Below are positions 1 to 8,688 of a stretch of 64,000 nt of DNA, piece after piece. Where the stretch lies: the NCBI RefSeq assembly GCF_000298195.1, contig NZ_BAHC01000197.1, positions 1-64,000 on the forward strand. The letters are read 5' to 3'. Numbering within the stretch: position 1 is the first letter of the stretch; each line of letters starts with the position of its first letter. The stretch is from Gordonia rhizosphera NBRC 16068 (GTDB lineage: Bacteria; Actinomycetota; Actinomycetes; Mycobacteriales; Mycobacteriaceae). The notes under the pieces are model-generated. The model was not told where the DNA came from and made no database searches. It was given only the letters and a program-made list of their open reading frames with translations. A program made the position numbers and the translations under genes.

Positions 1-45
1 CCGGGAACGCCTCACCCGCGAATCCGACCTGCGGAGAGGCGCCGC

Positions 46-492
46 ATGACCCGCGTCGGACACCCAGAGGTCGCCGAACCGCCCCGGCCGGGCATGTTCA
101 GCAACGCCCGCGTCGTCGGCGACCAGTTCTTCCTGTCCGGTATGCACGCCGGCAGTCCGGACGGACCGGTCGGCGGTGACGACACCCACGCGCAGGCCAT
201 CGAGGCGTTCCGTCGGATGCAGGCCCTCACCGAGGCGTGCGGCGCAGGCGTCGACGACATCGTCGTCGTGCGTATCTATCTCACCGACATCGCCGACAAG
301 GCGGCCGTCGGACGTGCCCGGAGCACCGTCTTCTCCGGAGACTTCCCGTGCTCGACCCTCGTCGAGGTGTCCGCACTGGTGGAACCCGGCCTCACCGTCG
401 AGGTCGAAGCCCAGGGATTCATCCCGATCCCCGCACTAGAATCAATCAAACCGGCGTCAACCACGCCGACTACCCCGAGGACGCCATCATGA
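46..492 (+). CDS. RidA/YjgF-family protein
   Basis: 148 aa protein of the RidA/YER057c/UK114 family, which normally hydrolyses reactive enamine/imine intermediates in the cytoplasm. The family fold is visible in the N-terminal VGDQFFLSGMHA strand and the C-terminal LVEVSALVEPGLTVEVEA strand. The arginine that anchors the imino-acid carboxylate in E. coli RidA (the ARL motif) aligns with alanine here (SAL). Canonical deaminase activity is therefore doubtful and another substrate is likely. A GGAGAGG ribosome site precedes the ATG. The stop overlaps the next start as ATGA, so the gene is translationally coupled to the MFS carrier. The gene may belong to an operon that begins left of the window. 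Confidence 0.85.
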   Translation: MTRVGHPEVAEPPRPGMFSNARVVGDQFFLSGMHAGSPDGPVGGDDTHAQAIEAFRRMQALTEACGAGVDDIVVVRIYLTDIADKAAVGRARSTVFSGDFPCSTLVEVSALVEPGLTVEVEAQGFIPIPALESIKPASTTPTTPRTPS

Positions 493-1778
493 GCGGACCG
501 ACACAGAGTTCCACACCCACAAGCAACCCCGTCATCACCCGGCCGAACTGGTCGGTACTGATCCTCGCCTTCGTCGCGGTGGTCCTCGACGGCTACGACA
601 CCATCGCGCTCGGCCTGTCCGTCCCGGCCCTGGCCAAGGACTGGGACGTCCCCGCCTCCCATTTCACCCCCGCATTGTCGCTGACCAGCCTTGGCGTCGC
701 ACTCGGCTACATCGCGGTCGGACGACTGACGGCCCGCTTCGGCTGTCGCCGGGTGGTGCTGGTCGCCGTCGGCGTGTTCACCGTCGGCTCCCTGCTCACC
801 GCCTGGTCGGGCGGCATCCTGGAACTCAGCGCTCTGCGACTGCTGACCGGTTTCGGACTCGGAGCGGTCATGCCGGCCGCGGTCGCGCAGGCCACCGCAC
901 TCAACCCGACCCGCTACCGCCAGTCCATCGCGGTGTTCGTGACCATGGGTATCTCGCTGGGTGCACTCATCGCCGGACTCCTCGGCACCCGGCTGATCGG
1001 CTCGTTCGGCTGGCCGTCGGTCTTCGTGTTCGGCGCGATCGCGTCGGCGGTCCTGCTTCCGTTCCTGTGGCTCTGGCTGCCCGACGAACGCGCCATCGCC
1101 GGCACGGCGACGTCGTCGGCCAAGCATCACGCCTCGGTGGCTCGGCTGTTCGATCCCGAGGTCCGGGTCCGCACGATACTGCTGTGGGTCTTCTCGTTCC
1201 TGGTTTTCTCCGTCTTCTACATCTTCTCGTCGTGGCTGCCGACCCTGCTGACCAGCTACGGCTTCACCACCAAACTGGCACCGCTGGGTTCGGCCGCCCT
1301 CGGCGTCGGCAGCATCATCGGCGCCGGTGTGCTGATGGTCGGCGCAATGCGGTTCCGGATGACGTCGGTGCTGGCGGGCACCACCGCGGTCGCGATCGTG
1401 TTCCTCGTGATCTCGGCGTTCCTCGGCGCGGACAAGGCGCTGCTGCTGCTCGTCTTCGGTGGCGTGGGCCTCGGGTTGCAGGCCGGCATGATCGGGCAGG
1501 CCGCGGTGTCGGTGTCGCTGTACCCCCAGGCGACCGCGGCGACCGGCGTGGGCTGGGCGTCCTCGATGGGCCGCATCGGTTCGGTCGTCGGACCGATCGT
1601 CGGCGGTGCACTCATCGGACTCGGATTCGCCACCAGCGCCATCGTGCTCATCGCCTGCGTACCGGTCGGCATCGCACTCGTCGTGATCCTTGCACTCGGG
1701 CGGACACGGTCGCAAAGTGCTCCCTCGGAGGTCCCTGAAGCTGTTCCGGCTCCCGAACTGAGCACTCATCCGCACTGA
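489..1778 (+). CDS. MFS transporter, aromatic acid:H+ symporter-like
   Basis: 429 aa, 12 predicted membrane helices. The first helix carries the DGYDT sequence typical of the aromatic acid/H+ symporter (AAHS, PcaK/BenK) branch of the major facilitator superfamily. The loop between helices 2 and 3 holds a degenerate GRLTARFGCRR motif. I chose the ATG inside the ATGA overlap with the preceding RidA gene. The open frame extends further upstream, but that part is out-of-frame RidA sequence. It probably imports an aromatic or other organic acid by proton symport; the substrate cannot be read from sequence. Coupling to a RidA protein and closeness to a 2-hydroxyacid dehydrogenase suggest a small catabolic set. 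Confidence 0.82.
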   Translation: MSGPTQSSTPTSNPVITRPNWSVLILAFVAVVLDGYDTIALGLSVPALAKDWDVPASHFTPALSLTSLGVALGYIAVGRLTARFGCRRVVLVAVGVFTVGSLLTAWSGGILELSALRLLTGFGLGAVMPAAVAQATALNPTRYRQSIAVFVTMGISLGALIAGLLGTRLIGSFGWPSVFVFGAIASAVLLPFLWLWLPDERAIAGTATSSAKHHASVARLFDPEVRVRTILLWVFSFLVFSVFYIFSSWLPTLLTSYGFTTKLAPLGSAALGVGSIIGAGVLMVGAMRFRMTSVLAGTTAVAIVFLVISAFLGADKALLLLVFGGVGLGLQAGMIGQAAVSVSLYPQATAATGVGWASSMGRIGSVVGPIVGGALIGLGFATSAIVLIACVPVGIALVVILALGRTRSQSAPSEVPEAVPAPELSTHPH

Positions 1779-1790
1779 CGGGCCCCGGCC

Positions 1791-1875
1791 AAGCGCCCCA
1801 CACGAGCGCCCTCCAGCTGCACCATCGACGTGACCTCGACCGTGCAGCCCGGTGGGCGCTTGAGTGGGGCGTCTT
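1791..1875. terminator. Long imperfect hairpin between convergent genes
   Basis: The arms at 1791-1822 and 1842-1875 are near-complementary over about 32 positions: AAGCGCCCCAC pairs with GTGGGGCGTCTT, AGCGCCC with GGGCGCT, and CTGCAC with GTGCAG. The loop of about 19 nt contains TCGACCGTGCAG-like sequence. The hairpin fills the gap between the convergent MFS and FAD-dehydrogenase genes, so a bidirectional terminator is the simplest reading. A REP-type palindrome is also possible. Confidence 0.6.
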
Positions 1876-1881
1876 TGGTGG

Positions 1882-3255
1882 CTATCCGAACAGCACGCCG
1901 GGGTTGAGCAGGCCCTGTGGGTCCAAAGTGGTCTTGATCGCGCGCATCGTCGTCCGGTCGACCTCGCTGCGGCCGAGGTGGGTCCACGCCGTCTTCGCCC
2001 GACCGATGCCGTGTTCGGCACTGATGCTGCCGCCGTTGACCGCGACGACGGCGAACACACGCGCGGTGATCTCCTCGGTGCGCTCAGGCGGGACGTCGAG
2101 CAGGTTGACGTGGATGTTGCCGTCGCCGACGTGCCCGAACAGGATGGCGCGGCACGGATGACCGACGAGTCCCTCGATGGCGGACAGCTCACCGAACGCC
2201 TCGGGCAGAGCACGCAGCGGGAAGGACACGTCGAGCTTGACCACCGGTGTGGTCGTCGACCGGGAGATGGCTTCGGTGTGGTTCTCACGGGCCGCCCACA
2301 GTGCCCGCGCCGGGCCGGGTTCGAGCACCGCGTCGACAATGCCATCGGCGCGTTCGAGCACATCGATCATCTCGGACTCCACCTCCCCCACCCCGGACAC
2401 CTCGATCAGGGCGTAGAACGGCGCGGACGTCGAGACCGGCCGGCGCTGTCCGTGCTCGTGCACGAGGTCGACCCCGGCCTGCGTCATGATCTCGGCCGCC
2501 TCGATCGTCAGGCCGGCGGACCGCAGCAGCCCGATGAGGTCGAGCGCGGTCTCGACGTGGTCGATCGCGACGACGGTGACCGTGGTGGCAGGCGGTGGCG
2601 ACGCCAGGGCAAAGAGGACCCGGGTGATCACCGCGAGCGTGCCCTCGCTACCCGCGAGCAGGCCGGGCACGTCGTAGCCGACGTTGTCCTTGACCAGCGA
2701 CGACCACCGCCGCAGGAGCCGGCCGTCGGCGAGCACCGCCTCGATACCGAGCACCTGGGCGCGGGTGTTGCCGTGCCGGATCATGCGGGTGCCGCCGGCG
2801 TTGGTGGCCACGACTCCGCCTGCGGTCGCCGATTCGCGGGAGGCGAGGTCGATCGGGAACATCAACCCGGACCTGGCGGCGTGGGTGTCGATCGCGTCGA
2901 TGGTCGCGCCCGCCTGGACCCCGACGCAGCGTCCGACCGTGTCGATGTCGTCGATGTCGGTCATCCGTGTGGTGCTGAGCAGGACCGCCGGCCGCCCGGT
3001 TGCCGCCGCGGACGGCGGTACCGACCCGCCGACGAGCCCGGTGTTGCCGCCCTGGACGCACACGTCGACGTCCCCGGAGCTGCAGATACGCATCACCGCG
3101 GCGACCTCGTCGGTGGTGCGCGGACGGATCACCGCCTCGGCGTGTCCGGTCCACCGACCGGTCCAGTCGGTCAGAAAGCCGGCCATCGCCTGCGGATCGG
3201 TCAGCACATGGGCGTCGCCGACGACCGCGCGGCATTCGTCGAGGAACGGCTGCAT
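1882..3255 (-). CDS. FAD-linked 2-hydroxyacid dehydrogenase (GlcD/D-2-hydroxyglutarate dehydrogenase-like)
   Basis: 457 aa flavoenzyme of the VAO/PCMH superfamily. The N-terminal FAD-binding domain spans about residues 35-215, with the pyrophosphate loop QGGNTGLVGG near residue 70. The C-terminal FAD-oxidase domain ends in the family signature SAEHGIGRAK followed by LDPQGLLNPG. Family members oxidise D-lactate, glycolate or D-2-hydroxyglutarate and pass electrons to quinone, ETF or oxygen; the exact substrate is unknown. A GGAAGG ribosome site lies 8 nt before the ATG. It lies 68 bp downstream of the SDR gene on the same strand, so the two may be co-transcribed. Confidence 0.85.
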   Translation of the reverse strand: MQPFLDECRAVVGDAHVLTDPQAMAGFLTDWTGRWTGHAEAVIRPRTTDEVAAVMRICSSGDVDVCVQGGNTGLVGGSVPPSAAATGRPAVLLSTTRMTDIDDIDTVGRCVGVQAGATIDAIDTHAARSGLMFPIDLASRESATAGGVVATNAGGTRMIRHGNTRAQVLGIEAVLADGRLLRRWSSLVKDNVGYDVPGLLAGSEGTLAVITRVLFALASPPPATTVTVVAIDHVETALDLIGLLRSAGLTIEAAEIMTQAGVDLVHEHGQRRPVSTSAPFYALIEVSGVGEVESEMIDVLERADGIVDAVLEPGPARALWAARENHTEAISRSTTTPVVKLDVSFPLRALPEAFGELSAIEGLVGHPCRAILFGHVGDGNIHVNLLDVPPERTEEITARVFAVVAVNGGSISAEHGIGRAKTAWTHLGRSEVDRTTMRAIKTTLDPQGLLNPGVLFG

Positions 3256-3323
3256 TCGGACACCTTCCGTTGCTCAGGCGAGATGATCGCGGCACGAGGG
3301 GTCGTACGGGATCGAGTCGCCGG

Positions 3324-3971
3324 TCATCGGATCGCCTCCGCGATCGGTGTCCCACCGTCGTCGAACTCGATGGTGCGATGGATTGTCGACGGCTCTGCGA
3401 GGACCGCGGCCACCACCGCGGCCACGTTGTCGCGGCTCACCTCGCTGCCCGGGGTCCGCGCACCGCCCACCGCGATGGTGCCGCTGCCCGGTTCGTCGGT
3501 GAGTTTACTGGGGCCCACGATGGTCCAGTCCAGCGACGTCTGCCGCAGCCGGGTATCGGCCGCGGCCTTCGCCTCGGCGTAGGGATAGAACGAATTGCCC
3601 TCGGGCACACCGTGGCCGGGGCCGGCCCCGAAATACGAGACCATGATGTAGCGGCGCACCCCGGCGGCGTCGGCCGCAGCCATCGAGCGGATCGCGGCGT
3701 CGCGGTCCACGGCGTAGGTGCGGGCCGGGTCGCCTCCGCCGGCGCCGGCCGACCAGACCAGGACGTCGGCCCCGGCGATCGCCTTCGCCAGCCCGGCCTC
3801 GTCGAGGTGTTCGACATCCGCGACCAACGGTTGCGCACCCGTTGCGCGGACGTCGTCGGACTGTGCCGGATCACGGATGATCGACGTCACCGCGTCACCC
3901 CGGTCGGAGAGGATCTTCGCCAGCCGCAGCGCGATCTTCCCGTGTCCACCGACGATGGCCACCTGGGTCAT
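3324..3971 (-). CDS. NAD(P)-binding atypical SDR (epimerase-like)
   Basis: 215 aa single Rossmann domain of the atypical short-chain dehydrogenase type 5 group. The N-terminal nucleotide-binding motif is VAIVGGHGKIA (GxxGxxG type). The middle section VRRYIMVSYFGAG lacks the classical YxxxK arrangement, as is normal for this group of small NAD(P)H-binding proteins, some of which are quinone reductases or redox sensors. A good AAGGAG ribosome site precedes the ATG. The gene reads toward the FAD dehydrogenase and may share its promoter in the 3972-4300 gap, divergent from narK. Confidence 0.78.
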   Translation of the reverse strand: MTQVAIVGGHGKIALRLAKILSDRGDAVTSIIRDPAQSDDVRATGAQPLVADVEHLDEAGLAKAIAGADVLVWSAGAGGGDPARTYAVDRDAAIRSMAAADAAGVRRYIMVSYFGAGPGHGVPEGNSFYPYAEAKAAADTRLRQTSLDWTIVGPSKLTDEPGSGTIAVGGARTPGSEVSRDNVAAVVAAVLAEPSTIHRTIEFDDGGTPIAEAIR

Positions 3972-4300
3972 GGAAGTTTCTCCTTCTCATCGAGGGTCTT
4001 CGGCCAGGCTATGCGAGATCACCGAACCGGTGGGCGTGAGTCATACCAGCGGCCGCACCGGATGGGTCTCCGAGAGATTTTCCGCACAGCGCACGGAACG
4101 CACTGTGAGGTTCTGACCTGCGCTGTTGTCGTTTCCGGTAAACCTCACCGCCACCTTTCGGTGATGTGCGCTGCCCTTGATGATCGCGTAACTGAAGGGT
4201 GAACGGTGCGTTACTGGACGCCCGTACCTTTTCCTCAGTTCGTCATGGGCAGTGTCGCCCACCACATCATCAAGCCACACCGAGCCCAGAAGGCACCCGA
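3972..4300. promoter_or_regulatory. Divergent regulatory region, SDR/narK, with GlnR-like half-sites
   Basis: 329 bp gap between a minus-strand SDR gene and narK. An 8-bp inverted repeat, GTGAGGTT (4105-4112) and AACCTCAC (4141-4148), overlaps an alternative hairpin TCACCG (4145-4150)/CGGTGA (4159-4164). GTAAC at 4188-4192, TGAAC at 4200-4204 and GTTAC at 4210-4214 resemble half-sites of GlnR, the actinobacterial regulator of nitrate genes, though the spacing is one base off the usual 6. No confident -10/-35 pair was seen. Confidence 0.4.
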
Positions 4301-5692
4301 ATGACATCGACCCTCGAGACCAGCACTCGTACACCCGCGCAGGTCACCCTCGACCAGCGCGGCCACTGGATCCACCACTGGCAGCCCGACGACCCGACGT
4401 TCTGGAACTCGGTCGGCAAGAAGGTCGCCCTCAAGAACCTCTGCTTCTCCATCTTCGCCGAGCACATCGGTTTCTCGGTGTGGCTCTTGTGGAGCATCGT
4501 GGTGGTACAGATGACCGCCAACGCCGACGGCACTGCCGCCGCATCGGGGTTCGCCCTGTCCACCACGCAGGCCCTGTGGCTGGTCGCGGTTCCGAGCGGC
4601 GTGGGCGCATTCCTGCGTCTGCCATACACTTTCGCGGTCCCGGTCTTCGGCGGGCGCAACTGGACGGTCATCTCGGCACTGCTGCTGCTGGTGCCGTGCC
4701 TCGGGCTCGCCTGGGCGGTGTCCAACCCGGACATCCCGTTCGGATTGCTCCTGTTGGTCGCCGCGACGGCGGGCTTCGGCGGCGGCAACTTCGCCTCGTC
4801 GATGGCCAACATCTCCTTCTTCTACCCGGAGAAGGAGAAGGGCTGGGCTCTGGGCCTCAACGCCGCCGGCGGCAACATCGGTGTCGCGGTGGCCCAGAAG
4901 ATCATCCCGTACGTCGTCGCGATCGGCGCCGGGGTGACGCTGTCCTACGCTGGTCTGTTCTACGTCCCGCTCGCGGTGGCCGCGGCGGTCATGGCGTTCC
5001 TGTTCATGAACAACCTGTCGGAGGCCAAGGCCGACGTGAAGCCCGTCTGGGAATCACTGCGGCACAAGGACACCTGGATCATGTCGCTGCTCTACATCGG
5101 CACCTTCGGCTCGTTCATCGGCTACTCCGCCGCGTTCCCGAGCCTGCTCAAGGCCGTATTCGATCGCGGTGATATCGCCCTGACCTGGGCGTTCCTGGGT
5201 GCCGGCATCGGGTCGATCGCCCGGCCGCTCGGTGGCAAACTCTCCGACGTGATCGGCGGCGCCCGTATCACCGCGGTCAGCTTCGTCATGTTGGCTGCGG
5301 GTGCGGCCACCGCGCTCTGGTCGGTGAAGGCGGTGAACCTGCCGGTCTTTTTCATGGCGTTCATGTTCTTGTTCGTCGCCACCGGCATCGGCAACGGTTC
5401 GACCTACCGGATGATCTCCAAGATCTTCCGCGTCAAGGGTGAGGATGCCGGCGGCACCCCGGAGATCATGACCAACATGCGGCGGCAGGCCGCGGGTGCC
5501 CTGGGAATCATCTCCTCGGTCGGCGCCTTCGGTGGGTTCATCGTGCCGCTGGCCTACGCCTGGTCGAAGAGCAACTTCGGCAATATCGAACCGGCCCTGT
5601 GGTTCTACGTATTCTTCTTCCTCGGCCTGCTCGTGGTCACCTGGGCGTTCTACATCCGTCCCGGCACCCGGATGGCCCAGGCAGGCGTCTGA
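4301..5692 (+). CDS. narK: Nitrate/nitrite transporter
   Basis: 463 aa, about 12 membrane helices, NarK/NarU branch of the MFS. The nitrate-porter signature is clear: a glycine-rich helix with GFGGGNFASSMANIS followed by FFYPEKEKGWALGLNAAGG. It imports nitrate and/or exports nitrite across the cytoplasmic membrane. The ATG at 4301 has an AGAAGG ribosome site. The frame is open 34 codons further up, but without family similarity. No nitrate reductase lies next to it in this window. The upstream gap contains GlnR-like half-sites, consistent with nitrogen control, and a strong bidirectional terminator follows. Confidence 0.9.
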   Translation: MTSTLETSTRTPAQVTLDQRGHWIHHWQPDDPTFWNSVGKKVALKNLCFSIFAEHIGFSVWLLWSIVVVQMTANADGTAAASGFALSTTQALWLVAVPSGVGAFLRLPYTFAVPVFGGRNWTVISALLLLVPCLGLAWAVSNPDIPFGLLLLVAATAGFGGGNFASSMANISFFYPEKEKGWALGLNAAGGNIGVAVAQKIIPYVVAIGAGVTLSYAGLFYVPLAVAAAVMAFLFMNNLSEAKADVKPVWESLRHKDTWIMSLLYIGTFGSFIGYSAAFPSLLKAVFDRGDIALTWAFLGAGIGSIARPLGGKLSDVIGGARITAVSFVMLAAGAATALWSVKAVNLPVFFMAFMFLFVATGIGNGSTYRMISKIFRVKGEDAGGTPEIMTNMRRQAAGALGIISSVGAFGGFIVPLAYAWSKSNFGNIEPALWFYVFFFLGLLVVTWAFYIRPGTRMAQAGV

Positions 5693-5722
5693 CACATCCG
5701 GGAAGACGTTCGTCATAACCAC

Positions 5723-5757
5723 ACTGCGCCCCGCCACATCACGTGGCGGGGCGCAGT
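5723..5757. terminator. Perfect 15-bp hairpin terminator
   Basis: The arms ACTGCGCCCCGCCAC (5723-5737) and GTGGCGGGGCGCAGT (5743-5757) are perfectly complementary around a 5-nt loop. The hairpin sits between the convergent narK and GlsB-type genes, so it should stop transcription from both sides. There is no long T tract, as is common in actinobacterial terminators. Confidence 0.85.
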
Positions 5758-5788
5758 CTCGCGTGGGCGTCCTTTCGGGTTCAGGCGG

Positions 5789-6061
5789 TCACACGCGCGA
5801 ACCTCGACCACGGACGAGGCCGACGACCCAGATCAGCAGGCACGCACCGGCCAAGCAGGTGACGAAGCTGAAGATCAGTCCGCCGCCCTCGACGTCGACA
5901 CCGAACAGAGCGAGGATGAATCCGCCGACCAGACCGCCGACAATGCCGACGACGATGTTCATCAGGATGCCCATCTGGGCGTTGGTCTTCATGATCATGC
6001 TGGCCACCCATCCGGCGAGGCCGCCGATGATGATCCAGCCGATGATTCCTAGTCCGAGCAT
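5789..6061 (-). CDS. GlsB/YeaQ/YmgE-family stress membrane protein
   Basis: 90 aa, small integral membrane protein of the transglycosylase-associated (GlsB/YeaQ/YmgE) family. Three hydrophobic helices are visible: LGIIGWIIIGGLAGWVAS, a glycine-rich IVVGIVGGLVGGFILALFG and a final FVTCLAGACLLIWVVGL. The alternating G residues are typical. The family is linked to acid and general stress but has no known biochemical activity. I chose the ATG at 6061 because GGAGGGAGCC lies just before it. The frame runs 26 codons further up without a ribosome site or family similarity. Confidence 0.85.
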   Translation of the reverse strand: MLGLGIIGWIIIGGLAGWVASMIMKTNAQMGILMNIVVGIVGGLVGGFILALFGVDVEGGGLIFSFVTCLAGACLLIWVVGLVRGRGSRV

Positions 6062-6215
6062 GGCTCCCTCCGATTCCGGGGCTTCGGCACACACCGACGC
6101 GTGAGTGACCGCCCCATCGCGGACGGTACGCCGCGACACCGACAGCGCCGAGTTCCCGACGGAATTCGTGTCGAAGACGAGACCGCGAGACCGCCATCGA
6201 CGGACTTTACGATTC

Positions 6216-6260
6216 GATTACTTAGCATTAAGCAACTAATCTGGTTGCATCAGTCAACCA
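6216..6260. promoter_or_regulatory. Candidate MarR operator
   Basis: Inverted repeat TGGTTG (6242-6247) and CAACCA (6255-6260) with a 7-nt spacer, preceded by an AT-rich block with CTTA (6221-6224) and TAAG (6229-6232) arms and a wider GATTA/TAATC pair. The block stands out from its GC-rich surroundings and lies 34-78 bp before the MarR gene. It is the likely autoregulatory site that also controls the exporter behind it. Confidence 0.5.
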
Positions 6261-6293
6261 AATGGTGGTCGACTCCGATCCGAAGGGAGCGCG

Positions 6294-6743
6294 ATGACCA
6301 GTCCGTCCACAGCCGAGCGCATCGACAGCGCCACCTCGGTGCCGACGCTCTATCACCTGCTGACCCGCATCAACCGCACCCTGCGGACCCGCGGTGGCAA
6401 CGGCAACCTCAGCGCGGGCGCCGCCGCAGCGCTCTGGACGATCATCAACCACGCGCCGATCCGGTTGTCCGCCCTCGCCGAGCGTGAATCTGTGTCGGCC
6501 CCGACGATGTCGCGTATCGTCGCGTCGCTCGAAGAACAGGGCTACGTGCAACGCACCACCGATCCCGACGACGGCCGCGCCCGACTGCTCGATCCCACCG
6601 CCCAGGGCATCGAGATCATCGCCAACACACGCACCAGGCGGGCACGACTGCTCGCCGAGGCGATCGACGGTCTCGACCCCGACGACCGTGCCACCGTCGG
6701 GCGTGGCCTGACGATCCTGGCCGACGCCCTCGGAACGACCTGA
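6294..6743 (+). CDS. MarR-family transcriptional regulator
   Basis: 149 aa winged-helix repressor. The recognition region is visible as LSALAERESVSAPTMSRIVASLEEQGYV (about residues 60-87), followed by the wing TTDPDDGRARLLDPT. MarR proteins bind short palindromes and are released by phenolic or drug-like ligands. The gene lies 84 bp upstream of a drug:H+ antiporter of the DHA2 class, the classic MarR-pump arrangement. It is the probable repressor of itself and that pump through the dyads at 6216-6260. Confidence 0.9.
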   Translation: MTSPSTAERIDSATSVPTLYHLLTRINRTLRTRGGNGNLSAGAAAALWTIINHAPIRLSALAERESVSAPTMSRIVASLEEQGYVQRTTDPDDGRARLLDPTAQGIEIIANTRTRRARLLAEAIDGLDPDDRATVGRGLTILADALGTT

Positions 6744-6827
6744 ACCGGTGGGCGCGCCGACCCGTCTCGCCGCGCCGCCCCCGGCATCTCACATCGCCGC
6801 ATCCCCCACGCAAAGGACTATCCATCC

Positions 6828-8672
6828 ATGGCATCCGCCACAGCCCTCACGGCCGCGCCCGGCACGGCTCCCACCGACCTCGGACCCCACTACAAATGGA
6901 TCGCTCTGTCCAACACAACGCTGGGCATGCTGATCGCCACGATCAACTCGTCGATCGTGCTGATCGCCCTGCCCGACATCTTCAAGGGCATCGGCCTCAA
7001 CCCGCTCGAACCCCAGAACACCAGCTATCTGCTGTGGATGATGATGGGCTTCCTCGTCGTCACCGCGGTCCTCGTGGTCAGCTTCGGCCGACTCGGCGAC
7101 ATGTTCGGGCGCGCCCGCATGTACAATATGGGTTTCGCCATCTTCACCGTGTCGTCGATCTTCCTGGCCATCACCTGGTTCGACGGCACCGAGGCCGCGC
7201 TGTGGCTGATCTTCTGGCGGGTGATCCAGGGCGTCGGCGGCGCCTTCCTGATGGCCAACAGTTCGGCGATCCTCACCGACGCCTTCCCCGCCAACGAACG
7301 CGGCCTGGCGATGGGGATCAACGGTGTCGCCGCCATCTCCGGGTCCTTCCTCGGCCTGCTCATCGGCGGTCTTCTCGCGCCGATCGCGTGGCACTACATC
7401 TTCCTCGTGTCAGTGCCCTTCGGGGTGATCGGCACCGTCTGGGCCTATCTCAAACTGCGCGACACCGGTGTCCGCCGCAAGGCGAAGATGGACTGGTGGG
7501 GCAATGTGACCTTCGCCGTCGGACTCATCGCGATCCTGGTCGGCATCACCTACGGCATCCAGCCCTATGGCACGTCGAACATGGGTTGGGGTAATCCGTG
7601 GGTCATCGGGGCGGTCGTCGGCGGTATCGCGATGCTCGTGCTGTTCACGGTCATCGAGACACGGGTCGACAGTCCGTTGTTCGAGTTGTCGCTGTTCCGG
7701 AATCGGTCGTTCGCGTTCGGCAACGCCGCCAACCTGATGGCCTCGATCGGTCGCGGTGGACTGCAGTTCATCCTGATCATCTGGCTGCAGGGCATCTGGT
7801 TGCCTCAGCACGGCTACGACTACACACGCACCCCGCTGTGGGCGGCCATCTACATGTTGCCGATGACGGTCGGATTCCTGATCAGCGCACCGGTCTCGGG
7901 CGCGCTGTCCGACCGACTGGGCACCAAGATGTTCACGACGACCGGCATGCTCATCACGGCCGGCACCTTCGCGGCGCTCATCGCGATCCCGGTGGACTTC
8001 AACTACTGGGCGTTCGCCCTGATCCTGCTGATCAACGGCATCGGGATGGGCCTGTTCGCCTCGCCCAACCGCGCGGAGGTCATGAACAGCCTGCCGGTCA
8101 CCTCACGCGGATCGGGCGCCGGCATGATGACCACCTTCCAGAACGCGGCCATGGTGTTGTCGATCGGCCTGTTCTTCTCGCTCATGATCGCCGGACTCAG
8201 CACCCATCTGCCGACGGCCATGTTCAGTGGGCTGACGGCCAACGGCATGCCGGACGGAACCGCGCAGGGCATTGCTCATCTGCCCACCGTCGCCATCCTG
8301 TTCGCGGCCTTCCTCGGTTACAACCCGATCCGGGAGATCGGCGGCCAGGCGTTGAGTGGTCTTCCGCAATCCAGCGTCGATCACCTCACCGGACTCGACT
8401 TCTTCCCGCATCTGATCAGCAACGCCTTCTCCGACGGGCTGGCCGCGGCCTTCACCTTCGCCCTGGTCTGCTGCCTGCTCGGCACCGTCTTCTGCCTGTT
8501 CACCAGCGGCAAAAAGACGACGGCAGAGGATCTGGACGCGACCACCGCGACCGAGTCCGTGGGTGAGGAACTGGCCGCGGTGGCGGCCTTCGCCTCGGGC
8601 GAGGCGCCGTCGGATCTGGTCGAGCCGACTCGGGTCGAATCCGATCGGGCGTCGGAAACCGTGCGGCACTGA
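6828..8672 (+). CDS. DHA2-family (EmrB/QacA-type) MFS exporter
   Basis: 614 aa with about 14 membrane helices, the size of the 14-TM drug:H+ antiporter-2 family. Seen motifs: the start helix with NTTLGMLIATINSSIVLIALPDI (shortened: NSSIVLIALPDI), motif A GRLGDMFGRARMYN, and motif C-like GVAAISGSFLGLLIGG. A long extracellular loop (about residues 455-530) precedes the last helix, and a charged cytoplasmic tail of about 50 residues ends the protein. It probably exports a toxic amphipathic compound using the proton gradient. An AAAGGA ribosome site precedes the ATG. It is paired with the upstream MarR regulator. Confidence 0.88.
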   Translation: MASATALTAAPGTAPTDLGPHYKWIALSNTTLGMLIATINSSIVLIALPDIFKGIGLNPLEPQNTSYLLWMMMGFLVVTAVLVVSFGRLGDMFGRARMYNMGFAIFTVSSIFLAITWFDGTEAALWLIFWRVIQGVGGAFLMANSSAILTDAFPANERGLAMGINGVAAISGSFLGLLIGGLLAPIAWHYIFLVSVPFGVIGTVWAYLKLRDTGVRRKAKMDWWGNVTFAVGLIAILVGITYGIQPYGTSNMGWGNPWVIGAVVGGIAMLVLFTVIETRVDSPLFELSLFRNRSFAFGNAANLMASIGRGGLQFILIIWLQGIWLPQHGYDYTRTPLWAAIYMLPMTVGFLISAPVSGALSDRLGTKMFTTTGMLITAGTFAALIAIPVDFNYWAFALILLINGIGMGLFASPNRAEVMNSLPVTSRGSGAGMMTTFQNAAMVLSIGLFFSLMIAGLSTHLPTAMFSGLTANGMPDGTAQGIAHLPTVAILFAAFLGYNPIREIGGQALSGLPQSSVDHLTGLDFFPHLISNAFSDGLAAAFTFALVCCLLGTVFCLFTSGKKTTAEDLDATTATESVGEELAAVAAFASGEAPSDLVEPTRVESDRASETVRH

Positions 8673-8688
8673 CCGGCGTCAGCCGCGG

